64,000 nt of DNA from Bathymodiolus brooksi (GCA_963680875.1 OY804575.1:28858494-28922493); one strand, 5' to 3'. Positions 23,771 through 37,900 are shown, numbered from the stretch's first letter. Translations and numbers: made by a program. The notes: a model not told the origin generated them from the sequence alone.

Positions 23771-25315
23771 ATGCCAGACATACCAAAGGAAGTCTTTAAA
23801 GAAATGCCAGAAATAACTATAACAGAAAACGGTGTAGAAAAACTGCTACAGAACCTAAATCCAAACAAAGCATGTGGTCCGGACGAGTTAACACCAAGGT
23901 TACTGAAAGAACTTGCTCACGAACTTACACCCATCGTGACAATGATCTTTCAACGATCACTGGAATTAGGAAAAACTCCATCTGACTGGAAGCATGCTAT
24001 AGTATGTCCGATCTATAAGAAGGGACCACGACATCTACCCTCAAACTACAGACCGGTCTCATTGACTTGCATTCTCTGTAAGCTAATGGAGCATATAATA
24101 GTATCAAACGTCATGAAACATCTGGATGAAAACAAAATACTATCAGAATATCAACATGGATTTAGAAATCAGAGGTCCTGTGAATCCCAGCTAATAGGAC
24201 TTGTACATGATTTAACATCTAACATGGATAAAAACTATCAAACAGACATGATAGTATTGGACTTTGCGAAGGCGTTTGATAAAGTCAGCCATCCAAGACT
24301 ACTGCACAAGCTAGAACATTATGGAATCCATGGAAACAACAAGAACTGGATTAAATCATTCCTGAACAACAGAACACAAGCAGTAGCACTAGAAAACACC
24401 ATATCAGACAATGTAGATGTTGCATCTGGAGTACCACAAGGAAGTGTACTGGGACCTGTTCTATTCCTCATATATATCAACGACATCACAAATAATATTA
24501 CGTCAAACATCCGATTATTTGCTGATGATTGTACCATCTACAGGCAAATCAGAACCAAAGAAGACCAGGTTTTGTTGCAAAATGACCTAAATAAACTTAT
24601 TAAATGGGAAGGAAAGTGGAAAATGGCATTTAACGTGGATAAATGTAATGTCATGCACATCACCAGAGCAAGAACAACAAAGAAACATCCATACATGATG
24701 CATGACCAACAACTGGAAATCGTAACAGAAACAAAATACTTAGGAATAACAATAAGCAACAACTTGAGCTGGAACAATCACATCAACAACATCGAGGCGA
24801 GCGTAAATCAAGCCCAGGGCATGCTAAGAAGGAACATCAAGAAAGCACCACAACATACCAAAGCAATGGCTGTTAATACTTTAATAAGACCAAAAGTAGA
24901 ATACAGTTCAGCCGTCTGGGACCCATATACCAAAGAGAACATAGACAAAATAGAAAGAGTCCAGAGAAGAGCAGCCAGATATGTGTATAACAACTATGAT
25001 TACAGCTCTAGTGTAACAACTATGCTAGAAAATCTAAAATGGCAACTACTAGAAGAAAGACGTATGAACTCCAGACTATGTCTACTTTATAAGGCAGTTA
25101 ACGGCTTAGTTGCCATTCCAGTGCAACAATACTTAATTCCACTGAACAGGCCTTCCAGACACAGTAACAGCTTATCCTTCCAGTTATTCAGCACCAGACA
25201 CGACTATTTCAAATATTCGTTCTTCCCAAGAACTGTTGTACAGTGGAACCTACTACCGGATGCCACCATGAAAGCATCTACATGTGATGCTTTCAGAGCC
25301 TGTATAGCAGCCTAA
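23771..25315 (+). pseudogene. LINE reverse transcriptase, 514-codon remnant
   Basis: Domains in order: NPNKACGPDELTPRLLKELA, SNYRPVSLTCILCKLMEHII, QHGFRNQRSCESQL, LDFAKAFDKVSHPRLLHKL (first catalytic Asp), ASGVPQGSVLGPVLFLIYIN, and the FADD box in LFADDCTIY. A thumb and C-terminal region follow (YLGITISNNLSWNNHI, RRAARYV). This stretch is open, but upstream of it stops at about 23,555, 23,706 and 23,738 separate it from the endonuclease part. The element cannot make a full protein. Confidence 0.88.
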
Positions 25316-25460
25316 ATTGAAGGACAACTTGTTTTTATCCGAGCACTTGTATATATTCACCTAAACTTTGGCATTTTGTAATTTGTAAATATTTATATTA
25401 TTCCGCGCATGCGCAAACACAAAAGTATTGAGTACTCTGAATGAGTTTATATACTATAAC

Positions 25461-25839
25461 GAAGAAGAACAGAGCAAAAATTAATTCATTCATTTTGAAA
25501 TGCCTTGAGAATTCGTTGGAAAATCAACCAATTACACCAAAGTTCGTTCTATATACTACACTACACAAAACAATCCTTGGATATGCCGATATACATGTAG
25601 GTTCAATGGAAAAGCTTTTTTGATTTTTTCTGTATCACCCCTCATACACATAAAATAAAAAATGTACAGTAGAGTTTCATACCTCTAAAAACATATTAAA
25701 AATGATAAAATAAAGCAACCAATCACGCCAAGTGTTGTTCTATATATTGAATACACTCTAAACTACACATTTATACACTTTGGTATGTTGATTTCATGTA
25801 AACAAGGAAGTTTATTGATTTCTAAATAGGCCACCTCCA
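25461..25839. other. intergenic, no gene seen
   Basis: AT-rich sequence between the LINE and the QRSL1 start region. The repeated word ccaatcac(g/a)cca(a) at about 25,528 and 25,720 suggests a small diverged duplication. No other feature. Confidence 0.4.
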
Positions 25840-25964
25840 TTTCCGCCCAGAATGCCGCCATTTTGACAAATGATGGTAAACAATTCTTAATAAATACAAA
25901 TCGGGATCACTGTTTTCAATAAAACTCCTTCTATACATTAAAAAATATTTGTATTATCACAAAA
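25840..25964 (+). promoter_or_regulatory. probable QRSL1 promoter, YY1-type site
   Basis: About 110 bp upstream of the proposed QRSL1 start is gccgccattttg (near 25,852), the complement of the YY1 consensus caaaatggcggc. Such sites are typical near start sites of housekeeping and mitochondrial-function genes. The role here is inferred from motif and position only. Confidence 0.45.
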
Positions 25965-25988
25965 ATGACGGCTCCGCTTCAATATTCG
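25965..25988 (+). CDS. QRSL1: QRSL1 exon 1 (proposed start)
   Basis: ATGACGGCTCCGCTTCAATA and TTCG encode MTAPLQYS. A strong donor (g/gtatga) follows in phase 0, as exon 2 requires. The context aaaaATG has A at -3. It joins [11 protein letters not shown] at about the expected distance from the N-terminus. A rival start at 26,282 (17 codons, weaker donor t/gttaaa) is also phase 0. Confidence 0.6.
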
Positions 25989-28900
25989 GTATGATGAGAG
26001 AAGAAAGGAGTTTGAAATTTAAATTTGAGTCTTGACTGCCCATTATAGGCGGGATTATGAAGGTCAAAAGAGCAAATCGATTAATGTCAATTATTGATGA
26101 AATATGGGTGATACATCTACAAAAAGTCGATACTTTATTAATGATTTGTATTTAGGACAAATATTTTCACTTTATATCTGTAATTATGGTTTTATATATT
26201 TACAAATACTGGTTTAAAATGTTGAAGCGATGAAAATTTCCACCATTAATCAAGGCACGCGCATCGTCAACGAATTGCACTATGGGTAATCTCACTTGTT
26301 CTCGCCATGCAACATACTTACATGCAATCTATGTTAAATCTCGCGAGATTCAATTCCTTTCTACTATACAAATCCTTGATCTTATACAATTTTATTTAAA
26401 TTAGTAATTTTTGTAAAGGTATAATCAAAATATGGCTAAATTTAGAGCTTGTAGCAGGTTATAGGAGGCTCTCTAATAATATGAAAGTCATGCTTCATAT
26501 AAAGCACATGTATATCAAGTAACTTTTGTGACGTGTATAAAGCCGTTAACAATCAGCAATGGTTCTTAGTGGCCAAATTGACATACCCAATGTCTATAAA
26601 CCATTGGCTATGAGGAATTTGCGTGAATGTTTTTAAGTTAATTTTTAACAGAAGTTGTAGGAAGAATTTGGGAAGATAAAGGGCCAATTTGTTTTTAAAA
26701 TGGCATTCACTGCAGTAAAGTACAAGTAATTTAATTTCGTAATCAAACAAATAAATTCAGAAAGGTTGATAAAACAATCGTGTTGCCGATTTACTCTTCA
26801 CTTTATCACGATAAAAATTTGACTGTTAGTACTTTATTGTATTGCAAAATATTATTATGTATACAAGTAAGAAAAGAACATTTACATACATCTTGTTACT
26901 CATATTAATATTCTGGTGATAAGTCATTGGATGTGACTACGACAAACAGAACATTGTCATCTATGACACAGATATTCTGTAACAGTTAGCCAAGTCATGA
27001 TGATGAGAGTAAAGCTTGTTGGGATTTGGTCTATGACAAACACAGCATATCTGTTGTCATTAGTGACACAGATGTTCTGTAATGGTTAACCATGTCATGA
27101 ATGCTTTCCTGATCCAGAAGCTGACCTTTTGATGACAAGTCTATGTTTATATTTTTCAGGCAGTTCATAAATTAAGTGAAGGATCCATTACTGTTAAGGA
27201 TTTGTGTGAAAAGTGTATAAAAAGATTGGAGAAAACAAGGCAACTAAATGCATTCATTACAGAAACCTTTGAGTCCAGTAGAAATGTTGCTGTAGAGATA
27301 GATAGAAAAAGACAGAAACAAAAAAGTAGCTTCACACTGACAAGCATTTGTAATCATACCCAATGAAGATGTGTTATGATCCGTACAATACACACATTAA
27401 TGACATTATGCTCTTCATATTTCTCTCTTTGAGGGGTATAGTCATCACTATCATGTATGCATCTGTCATCGTCCTTAAACATTGTAATCTTCTTCTTTGA
27501 AATCACTAGGACAATTTGAACCAGATGTGGTAGGAGTGGTCATTAGATTTGGTTTTTTGGGGGGGGGGGGGGAGGGGTCCTCTATAAGGTACTAAAAAGA
27601 GTGTTTTCTTTTTTTGTATATGGACCATTTATTTTGCAAGCCATATTTGATGATATATTTATCTGTATGTTCCCTATGAAATTCTCTTGATGTAGTATGT
27701 CAACAGATATTGTATTGCTCTTATCGTTAGATATAAAGGGATCAAAATGTGGCCTTCACCCAAAATTTAGAATTTTTATTTTAAGTCCAACTTTGATAGG
27801 TTTTTTTTCCCATTTAGATTCCTTATGAAATTACCTGTTTGTGTTTTCCAAACAGATTTACCTAGCTCTTATGGTTTCCAAGATAAAAGGGAGGCAAAAG
27901 GGACCAACATTCAAAATAAAAACTTTTTTTAAGTTTCATTTGTATCAATATGATGTTTTTTCCATTGAATACCTCTGAAAAGCTCCCATCTGAAGTGCTC
28001 TAGCAGATTTGTTATTGCTTTCACTGTTTTAGAGATACGAGAGGAATAAAAAAGAAACCAATGCTCAATTTAAAAAAAGATTAAATTCTGTTTGAATAAG
28101 TTAAAATGAAAACTATGAATAATCAGGTGAGCATCTAGTTAATCAAGAGACAGTAGTGGGTTCAAAATACCATAGTTACATTAGGTGGTTCAAAATACAA
28201 TGGGAGGGACAATATTCCTTGGCAGTTGTACTCTACCCACAATTTTAGACAGAACACACTGGTATTACTATTAGAGTTGTAAGGCATGATTTGCAATTCT
28301 TAACAGGATTCTAAAACTTCATTACATTGTGAGATTGACTATCAAAATCAAATTCAATCAAAATAATGTTTGTTTTGAGTCATTTTAAGTTTGCCACTTG
28401 TCTAGAATTTATCCTGGTGACACTGCATAATTTTGAGTATTTGTATTCATTCATTTTGTGTTATAATGGTTGTTGTATGACACAAGTCTGCTACAAAAAA
28501 AAGAGGATCAAATGGTTCAAATCTTGTGACATTGAGGAAAAGGACATACAGGGTCAAGACATCAGAAACCATTGAATTATTAAGTGCTAAAGTATGCCAT
28601 ACATTAGTTATATCATCCACATGAATTCTCTGGATATTTGAATTTAAATGGATACAGCTCTAGCTAAATCTAAGCATATTGTGAGATGATTCCAACCTTT
28701 TACTATTTCAAGGCATTTGAGTTTTATATTGCAGTGAATATGCCTTTCTTGACTAGAAAATATTTGTTTTAGGTAAGCCAATTAGTTGGAGAAAGTTGGA
28801 AGGCGTGCCCATTGCTGTCAAAGACAACTTCTGTACCAAAGGAGTAAAAACATCATGTGCGACTGTTATGTTACAAAACTACATTCCCCCCTATACTGCG

Positions 28901-31900
28901 ACAGTAGTTCAGAGACTACAAGATGAAGGAGCCAATCTGATTGGAAAAACAAATATGGATGAATATGCCATGGGGTACATACTCTTATATAAATTGTAAT
29001 GATGTAATTCATAGTCAGTTTCCATTTTAATTATTGGTATAAACATATTTATTCATGATAAACTGGTATAATGTTACAATACACACAAAATTTGTTTGAA
29101 CATGACAGGATTTGGAAACAAGCTAAGCTTATACTAATCCGTCTTAATTATTATTTCCGTGATGTGGAGATCTATACATTCTCATACAAGTACATGTATA
29201 ATATTTAGTTCATCCTCTTGTCCGTTAATTGGTTTGTCTCACATCAGCCTATGGTTTTTTATCATCTACTGTTTCTTAAGAACTAATGTGTTTTTTTAAC
29301 TTTCCTGTGCAATGGAGCCAAGTAAAGTACTGTCATCACTTTGCGTCTGGTGTCGTAGTTTCGCATCTGTAAACCTTTTACATTTTGATCTTTTTCTCAG
29401 AAACAACTACACCAAATGTAACCAAAATTCTTAAAATTTTCAAGATGCCCAGCTTTGTAGAACATGCATGTAGTTTAACATAAGACTTTATGTGAAAATG
29501 AACTTTTTCTCAAAAACTATGAACTTGATTGAATCCAAACTGTACATCAATGATCATTGGATGGTCTGTTACAAAGTTGATATTTCTTTTTATGGATCAG
29601 AGATCAAAGATGGCTGACACCCAGGACAAAATATCACATAAGACCCACTAGGAACAATTATTTAAAAACCTATTTCTGGATGATCATTGACTGGTTCCGT
29701 GCCATGATCATTGACTGGTTCCGTGCCAAGTTTACATTTTTCATATTGATGGTGCTACCAAGATGACTCTCATCAAAGCAGGTCAATGTTTAACATACAA
29801 ATGTAGGAACATATCTGCAAAATGCTATTAAAAGTTGATTTCATCTGAAACCATTGAACTATTTAAAAAGGAAACTTGGCTGGATTGTCCTCTACAAAGA
29901 CTAACACTTTTTAGACTGATCGTAGATTAAATATGGCCACCACCACAGGACATATTTTAACATAAGACCCTAATGGAAAATCCAAACTGTACAAAAATGG
30001 ATGGTCTCTTACAAAGACAATATCTTTTTTTCATGAATTGGAAATCTAAGATGCTTTCCACAACAAGACAAATTATAAGAATCAACTCTATGGGTAAAAT
30101 GTTAAGAAATCTTCTTGTCTGAAATCACTGAATTTATTAAAAACAAACTTGGTTGAAATGTTTCTTTGATGGTACTCTATAAAATCAATGTTTTAATGCC
30201 AATCTGAAACCTAAGATGGTCATATACATAGTACAAAGTTTAACATAGAACCACATAAGAAAAAACGAAAGATTTTATTCAGAAACTACGAAGTTGATTG
30301 AATCCAAAATATGCATGAATGATCATATGATGATCCCTTACAAAGTTTATGTTTTTATATGGTTAGAAAATTCAAGTTGACTGCCACCATAGAACAATGT
30401 TGAACTAATTGAAAACATAATTTTTTGGAATGTTGTTTTTTTATTGGTTCTCTACAAAGTCTATGTTTTTCTTTTTAATGTTAATCAGAAATTTAATCAT
30501 GACCATTGAAAAAAGAATAAAAGGAGAAATATGTTAAAATATCACATCAGGAACACCAAACCTGATTGAACCCAAAATATACATGAATGAAAATAGATTA
30601 TAATGATCAAGTGAACAGTACAGGCTCAGGTAGTATATGCATATTTTTTAGCTCACCTGGCCAAAAGCCAGGTGAGATTTTGCTGTCACTTGGCGTCTGT
30701 TGTCATCTGTCCGTCCTTTTGTTCCTGATACGTCGTAAACTTTCACATTTAATTCTTTTCCTTTGAAACTACCGAACCAAATTAAACCTCTAGTTATCTT
30801 TTTCATGCAGCTTGGAACAAAAACCCTCTTTTTATTCTTTAATTGATATTGGATTCCAGGTTTTACTATGAAATTTGTTGTTGCTGATTATTTGAGAAAT
30901 CAGAAATAAATTTGAAGAATGGGATTGAACCAAACCAAATTTGGATTTGTACGATAAGCAGACTAAATGATATCTTATAAAATAACAAAAGATAACTGTT
31001 TGGTGACTAGTTGAGTTAATACAGGTAATAGGAAACCTAATAATCAGTTCTGTATAATATTTGTAGCTCAGGAACCATTGATAGTATTTATGGTCCAACC
31101 AAGAACCCTTGGAAATACAACTTCTACAGCACACACTGTGAAGACCAGCAAAACAAGTCTTTAGAACAAGTTGGTATGAGAAGTTATCACACATTAACAG
31201 ATGACTGGCATGTTGCTGGTGGTAGTTCAGGGGGTAGTGCTGTTGCTGTGGCCTCTGGTGTTTGCTTTGGGTAAATACAAATTTAAACCATGTATCATAT
31301 CTGAATTATATTATGAAAATAAAGTTTAAACAGTGATGGTCAACAATTCCTCTGATAAAACAAACAATTACACCTTATAATCTCAAATCATTAGAAACGA
31401 AAAGATTATGATATATGTATATGCCAATGGAAATCCATGTCTTGAATGCATTTATTTTATGTTGTTTTAAATATATGTAAGCTCAAGCAGACAAGCAGAT
31501 TATTTTGCTCATGAATATGTATTACTGTATTTTGACAGATATTACCCGTATGGTTATTTTTCTTAACGGTTAAAACCTATTTTGTATTTTATTAACATTA
31601 TAATTGATAGAAAACATCCATATCACCAAGGAATATACTAAAATTCATTGTTTCAAAAAGAGAGATGAAAAAGTTCCTGTTTAGTTATATATAAAGTTGA
31701 TCACAACTTGATATTTTCTCAAATAGATATATAGATTTTTATGTTGTCTTCAAATAGAAATGCCAATACATAGGGATCACTGCCTGTCTTTTTATGGCAT
31801 TGTCATGATTCCTATCACACTACAATTTCTGATAGAATATCCACTAGTATGAATAATATGCCTGTCTCATTTGGTATGCTTTACAGCAACAAAATATTGT

Positions 31901-34900
31901 ATCAAATTGTATTCCAGGTTTGAAAATTTTTTCTAGGTTATAGACCTTTTTTGGTCTTATCATATTGAAATATGGATTGCTGTTGTAGAATGTTTGAAGG
32001 ATAGTCGTGGTTACAACTTATGGCAAGCAAAATATTGATATCCAACAAATATTTTTCCTTTACTTTGTAAACAATGTGCTACGGTAAAGCACATTATTGT
32101 AATGTATAGGAGTAGTATTTAACCAAAAGTTAGCATGACTAGGGGTCATCGTGGTCATGATCTTAGTTAGATTTACAACTACCTGTGCAACGAGTGCATA
32201 TTACCACTTAAGTTGTGAGTTCGAATCCCGCTCATGACAAGGTGTACTCAACACAACATTATGTGATAAAGTTTGTCAGTGACTTGCGACGGGTTGGTGG
32301 TTTTCTCTTGGTACTCCGGTTTCCTCCACCAATAAAACTTACTAGCGATATAACTGAAATATTGTTGAAAGTGTCTGTTTAAGACTATAACCCTAACCCT
32401 CAAAGCATGACTTCATCAAGAGGTTAATATGGTGCTTTCTAAATTTTATTTAGAGTTCTGCTATACAATAAAAATGGAAGATTGATTAAAATATTGTCCC
32501 TTACAGAATATTAATTGGACTCACAAACTCGTGCAATATTGTATTCTGCTTAGGACAATAATCACCAATTTTAATGCAATTGCCCTATAATATAGGTACC
32601 AGACCTTCTTTGTCAAATCATATCTCTTATTACCAATGCTTGGTTTTTTTTTGATGGTCTTGCGTCTTGTTATGTATGAATACTAAAAATAGCGATGTGG
32701 TCATTACTACAATATTTTCAATATTTTACTTTTTAATTTATTTTCATTGTCATGATTTGTTCATAAAGTGAAAACCTGCAAATGTCACAATTTTGTCATT
32801 TTTAATGGATTTTTCCAACAATTTTAGTGCACTTGGTTCAGATACAGGGGGATCTACAAGGAACCCTGCGGCCTACTGTGGTATAGTTGGTTATAAGCCT
32901 ACCTATGGATTGTTGTCCAGACATGGATTAATTCCCCTTGTCAATTCAATGGATGTTCCTGGTATTCTTGCCAAAACAGTTGATGATGCCACTATTTTGT
33001 TCAGTAAGAATACAAATATATAAATATCTAAAAATATTCAATATAGACTAGTTAGAGTTATTTATGTTTTGTTTTGGTTCAATTATCTTATTTGTAATAC
33101 AAATGTTTTTTGTAGGGGTCAGGTTATATTTATGTGTTTAACGCAACTTTCAACAATATTTCAGTTATATCATGGCAGTGAGTTTTATCGGTGGAGGAAA
33201 CCAGCGAAAACCACTGACCTGCCGCAAGTCACTGACAAACTTTATCACATACTGTTGTATCGAGTACACCTTGCCATGATCTGGATTCGAACTCCCAATG
33301 TTAGTGGTGATAAGCACTGATTGCATAGGTAGTTGTAAATCCAACTACTGTTGTTTTTGTAGGAGATCTAGATGATAGTATACAAATTGAAAGTGGCAAT
33401 TAAATATCAATATTTTATGTAGAACATAATTTAATCTTGACCAAACTCAAAATGTGTAATTAAAATCTTCAATAACTGTAATCTCTGATTCATCCAGAAT
33501 TCAGACAGCTGTATGATGTATGCAAGTAATATGACCTCTAGATGATAAAAGGTCTGTTGCAACGAAAATAAAAACAAAAATTGTATGGAATGATGAAATG
33601 TTCAGTATATATTCAAGTCGTGACATTTTCCCTAGTCCTACAACATTGAACCTTGGGTGGTGACAAAGGTCGTGTTAGTTATTGCTATCACTATGCGTGC
33701 ATCATCTGCTTTTTGCATCATCTTTGTCTTTGAAAAAATAAACTTGTTTGAACCTAAACAATGCATTAATAACTAGGTGAATGATTCATGCTCAGGTGAG
33801 CCTCTAGTTTTTATAAGTTAAACAGTCAGGTGATGTGCTATAATGAAGAAGACTCTTGTTTTATATAAACAAAATAATTGGAGGATGAGACACTAGTTAA
33901 GATAACATATACAGGGCTTGTTAAGATAGCATATACAGGGCTTGAAAGCAACTTTTGTACAATAAGGAAAACTTTGCTAGTTGATAAAAAGAAGTAGCAA
34001 TCAAACTGACCTGACTAGCACAAAGAAGAGCAATATATGAAATACAAATACCAATTTTCCTGCTAACTGGTGTTAATTTCAAACCCCGATAGATATACAA
34101 TGTACAGAGACGTACAAAAGTATTCGGTCGATTTTGATGAAATCTTTACCAACAAAAACGTGAATGTATGTAGTTTTCTGTGATTATATTAAAATATATT
34201 TTTGAAGCACAGACTTTTTTTGATGTTCAAAATTTAGTTTTGTGTTTAACTCATGAACTCTTAAAATTCCTCAATTATAAAATTATGCTGAAATAATAGT
34301 GTAAAACAACATTTATTTATGCCTTTTTTGGTAAAAATTTCATCAAAATCTAACAAGAAATATATTAGTAAAAAATTACAGTGACCGAATACTTTTTGCA
34401 TGTCTCTGTACATGCACCCAAACTTGACCATAATAAATGTTATATTACAGATGTGATGGGAGGACATGATATTAAAGATTCTACCACTGTTACAGATGAA
34501 TTTATTAATTTTACACTACCTGATGATATATCTGTTAAGAATCTTCATATTGGTATACCTAAGGTATGACAAGTAATTTACTTACGGTAATAAAAGTAAA
34601 AGATTAGGGTATATATACATAATATATATATATGTCGGTAAACAGCTCATTAGAGCTTATGTTATTGTTATTTATGCCCGACTTGAAATAAAACTTTTTG
34701 TATTGTATTTTGTATACAATATATACATATTGTCAAAAAATATATAATTAATTTATAAGAGCTTTAGAAACAGGTTAAAAAGCAAGCCTTGGGCAAGTGT
34801 GCAAATTGATCTTATTTTAACTGACAATGTGTTTATTATAGTTATTCCTGAACAATGTAAAAAAAAGTTTCTAAGCAACTCAAATTTTACTGAAAAGATC

Positions 34901-37900
34901 AGAAACAAGTGTCATTCCAATAGTTTTCAAGGATGTCCTCTTTCCTGTCCGTGCTGTTACTGTTTCTTGCCATTCACTCTACATGAATCAGGTTCCTGAA
35001 CAGGAAACTGTTATTTGCATACTAAACAAAGAAAGCATAATGTAAAAATGTCTTCCATGATTGTACACAGTCACTGGGATATGTCATGTCTGTATTTTTT
35101 CATCACTGTATACTACAAATGTACTGTTAATTCATACATTACTACTCAAATATTATTACAAACTAACAGAAAATGGTTACTTTATACATATCTACCAGTA
35201 AATTATACATTTTTTTACTTCAAACTCATGACGTTACCAATTAAAACAATAAGGGTATGGTGTTATTGCCATTTTCAACAATTTTTCCATTATATTGTGG
35301 CAGTCAGTTTTATTGGTTGAGGAAACTGGAGTACCCGGAGAAAACCACTGATCTGCCGCAAGTCACTGACAAAATTTATCAGAAAATGTTGTATCGAGTA
35401 CACCTCGCCCGAGTGGGATTCAGACTCACAATGTTAGTGGTGATAGGCACTGATTGCATAAGTAGTTATAAATCCATCTACCATACAAGCACGACCATGA
35501 CGACCCCTAAAAACAATAATGTTAGTTATTAAGACCTCAACATTCATTATCACTAGTATCACAGCTTGTCCTATCAGACTTTACTGATATACTGTCTATA
35601 ATGTCTGTCTCTACCTTGATAATTGCTGTTATTCTATATGTAAAGTATTGATATTCAAAAATGTACTTTCAGGAATACCATGCACCAGGTTTATCTGCAG
35701 AAGTTTGCAATGCCTGGCAAGAAGCAGCAGACATGTTTGACAAGGCAGGGGCAAAGGTCACACAAGTATCACTTCCATATACCGAATATTCTATCAACTG
35801 TTATGTTGTATTAAATTGTTGTGAGGTAGCATCTAATATGGCTCGTTATGATGGCATTGAGTTTGGTTAGTAGATTTTTTATACCCCCCGCATCAAAGTT
35901 GTAGGTCCGTCCGTCCGTCCGTCTGTAGACAAATCCTATGTCGTATGATAACTTGAGTTGTGTTTCTCAGAATGTTTTGAAATTTTATCAGCAGCTTACC
36001 GGTGAAGAGAGGAGGATCCCTTTCATTTTTAACGATTTTCACTTTTGCCGTTCCAGAGTTATTGGACTTGATATGACGGAAAATAGGATTTTTACCCTAT
36101 GTCGTATGATAACTTAAGTAGTGTTTCTCAGAATGTTTTGAAATTTTATCAGCATCTTACTGGTGAAGAGAGGAGGATCCCTTTCATTTTTAACGATTTT
36201 CACTTTTGCCGTTCCAGAGTTATTGGACTTGATATGACGGAAAATAGGATTTTTACCCTATGTCGTACGATAACTTGAGTAGTGTTTCCCAGAATGTTTC
36301 GAAATTTTATCAGCAGCTTACCAGTGAAGAGAGGAGGATGCCTTTCATTTTTGACGATTTTCACTTTTGCCGTTCCAGAGTTATTGGACTAGATGTGACG
36401 GAAAATAGGATTTTTACCCTATGTCGTACGATAATTTGAGTAGTGTTTCTCAGAATATTTTGAAATTTGAGCAGTAGTTTACTCATGAAGAGAGAAGGGT
36501 CTCTTTCATTTTTGATGATATTCACTTTTATTGTTCCAGAGTTAGGGGCCTTATATTTTATACAATGTCATAGGAAAATTTAGTAATGTATGATGGAATC
36601 TGGTGAAACTTTACTAAATAATCATTGGCTGGGTAATAGAGGAGGGTCCCTTTCATTTTTGGTCGGAACAATCAGTAATGTTTTGGTTATGGAAATAGGT
36701 TGGACAGATGTGGGGAGTGGGGGGTATATCTTAGTGAGCTGTGCTCACAGTAATACTAGTTTATTGTTATTTCCAAACTTGGAATTAGTGATCCTTAGGA
36801 AGAGGAAATTCAGATTTTTAAAAATTAAGTTGATCCTTAATGGGGAGGGTCAAGTATTGGGGCTAATAGAGGTAAATTAAGGGGTATTACAACTTTTTTC
36901 TGATCAGTAGACAGTTTATATTAAGGTTCAAATTCCTTTTGTAAATTTAAATAAAATATTCCTCCTAGAAATTAGAAAGAGAGTTTTGTGAGTGGGAACA
37001 GAAAGTGACAAGATCTACAATCAGATTATATTTGATAGAGAAGTCCTCGGAACTGTGAAATACCAAACACCATACTGATCACAAAGCACAGTGCTACTAA
37101 AAATAGAAATAAAAAGAAGAATCATGTTTTCCTTCTCATTTTGAATCTAAAGATTTTGTTGACAAAAGTTGTGATTTATTCTGTTTTTAATTCACAGGTC
37201 ATAGAGCAAATATAGAAGATTCAACAGAGGAATTGTATGCTTCTACACGACATGAAGGTTTTAATGATGTTGTTAGAGGAAGAATTTTAGCGGGAAATTT
37301 TTTCTTGTTGAGGCAGTAAGTGTATAAAGTTCAGATGTGAAGATCTACATCTGACCTAATTTCTATGGATTATTCATGGGAATTTTATCTATGATCTCTG
37401 TAAATATGGTAGCTCTTAAGGTCATTGTTTGACCTGCGTTTGTTAAACAATGCAAACCAAGATACAAGAGTAAAACACAATATTAAGTCTGGATGAACAA
37501 GACAACCTCTGACAGGAACAAAAAAAAATCTAAATAAATCTGAAAGTAGTAAGAATTAGGCAGCATCCCACTTACTAAAGACAGAGAGGTTAAGTGTTCT
37601 GAATGGTAGGTGTTCAGAAAGGGATGTTAAACTCCCTTAGCTCTATGAGAAATAGGGTTTTACATTATGTAAACTGCCGTGAAAGTTTGAAGTTCTGCTC
37701 TAGCTTTTCAGTAGTTTATTATCAGTGACACAGTACGGTCAGGGACATACCGTGATAAATCACTGTGATGGACATAAAATTAATCCTTCAGTGGGAATTT
37801 CACTGACATTTTCCCACTGTGATAGACCTTAATTCACCGGGAAATGGTCATAAAAATTAGTGAAAAGGATTAACTTTTATTGCCCCCATTTTCTAAATCT

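Larger units (their letters stand above)
22308..25460 (+). mobile_element. degraded non-LTR retrotransposon (LINE)
   Basis: It carries an AP-type endonuclease region followed by a reverse transcriptase in the same orientation, and then a 3' region to about 25,460 (tactataacgaagaagaac). Only one ORF equivalent is seen and there is no ORF1. The ORF is broken by one frameshift and several stops. The RT resembles the Jockey/CR1-type group, but I cannot name the clade. It sits between the start regions of NEK and QRSL1. Confidence 0.85.
28975..31066 (+). other. QRSL1 intron 3, Helitron-like monomers
   Basis: From about 29,270 to 30,640 there are roughly seven to eight diverged monomers of about 150-170 bp with recurring words (gaatccaaactgtacatcaa, ggatggtctgttacaaag, caaagatggctgacaccc, taagatggtcatat). 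They match the monomers of the large array at 43-48 kb. A fresh 5' end of the same family (tttttagctcacctggccaa) begins at about 30,647, right after the older copy's truncated end. Confidence 0.75.

Noticed and set aside
26432..26457. Alternative QRSL1 first exon starting atggctaaatttagagcttg
   Set aside because: It would end in phase 2, while exon 2 needs phase 0. Joining it gives a stop soon after the junction.
35015..35320. 101-codon ORF in QRSL1 intron 6
   Set aside because: It runs into a SINE-A copy and has no domain. The true exon lies downstream at 35,673.
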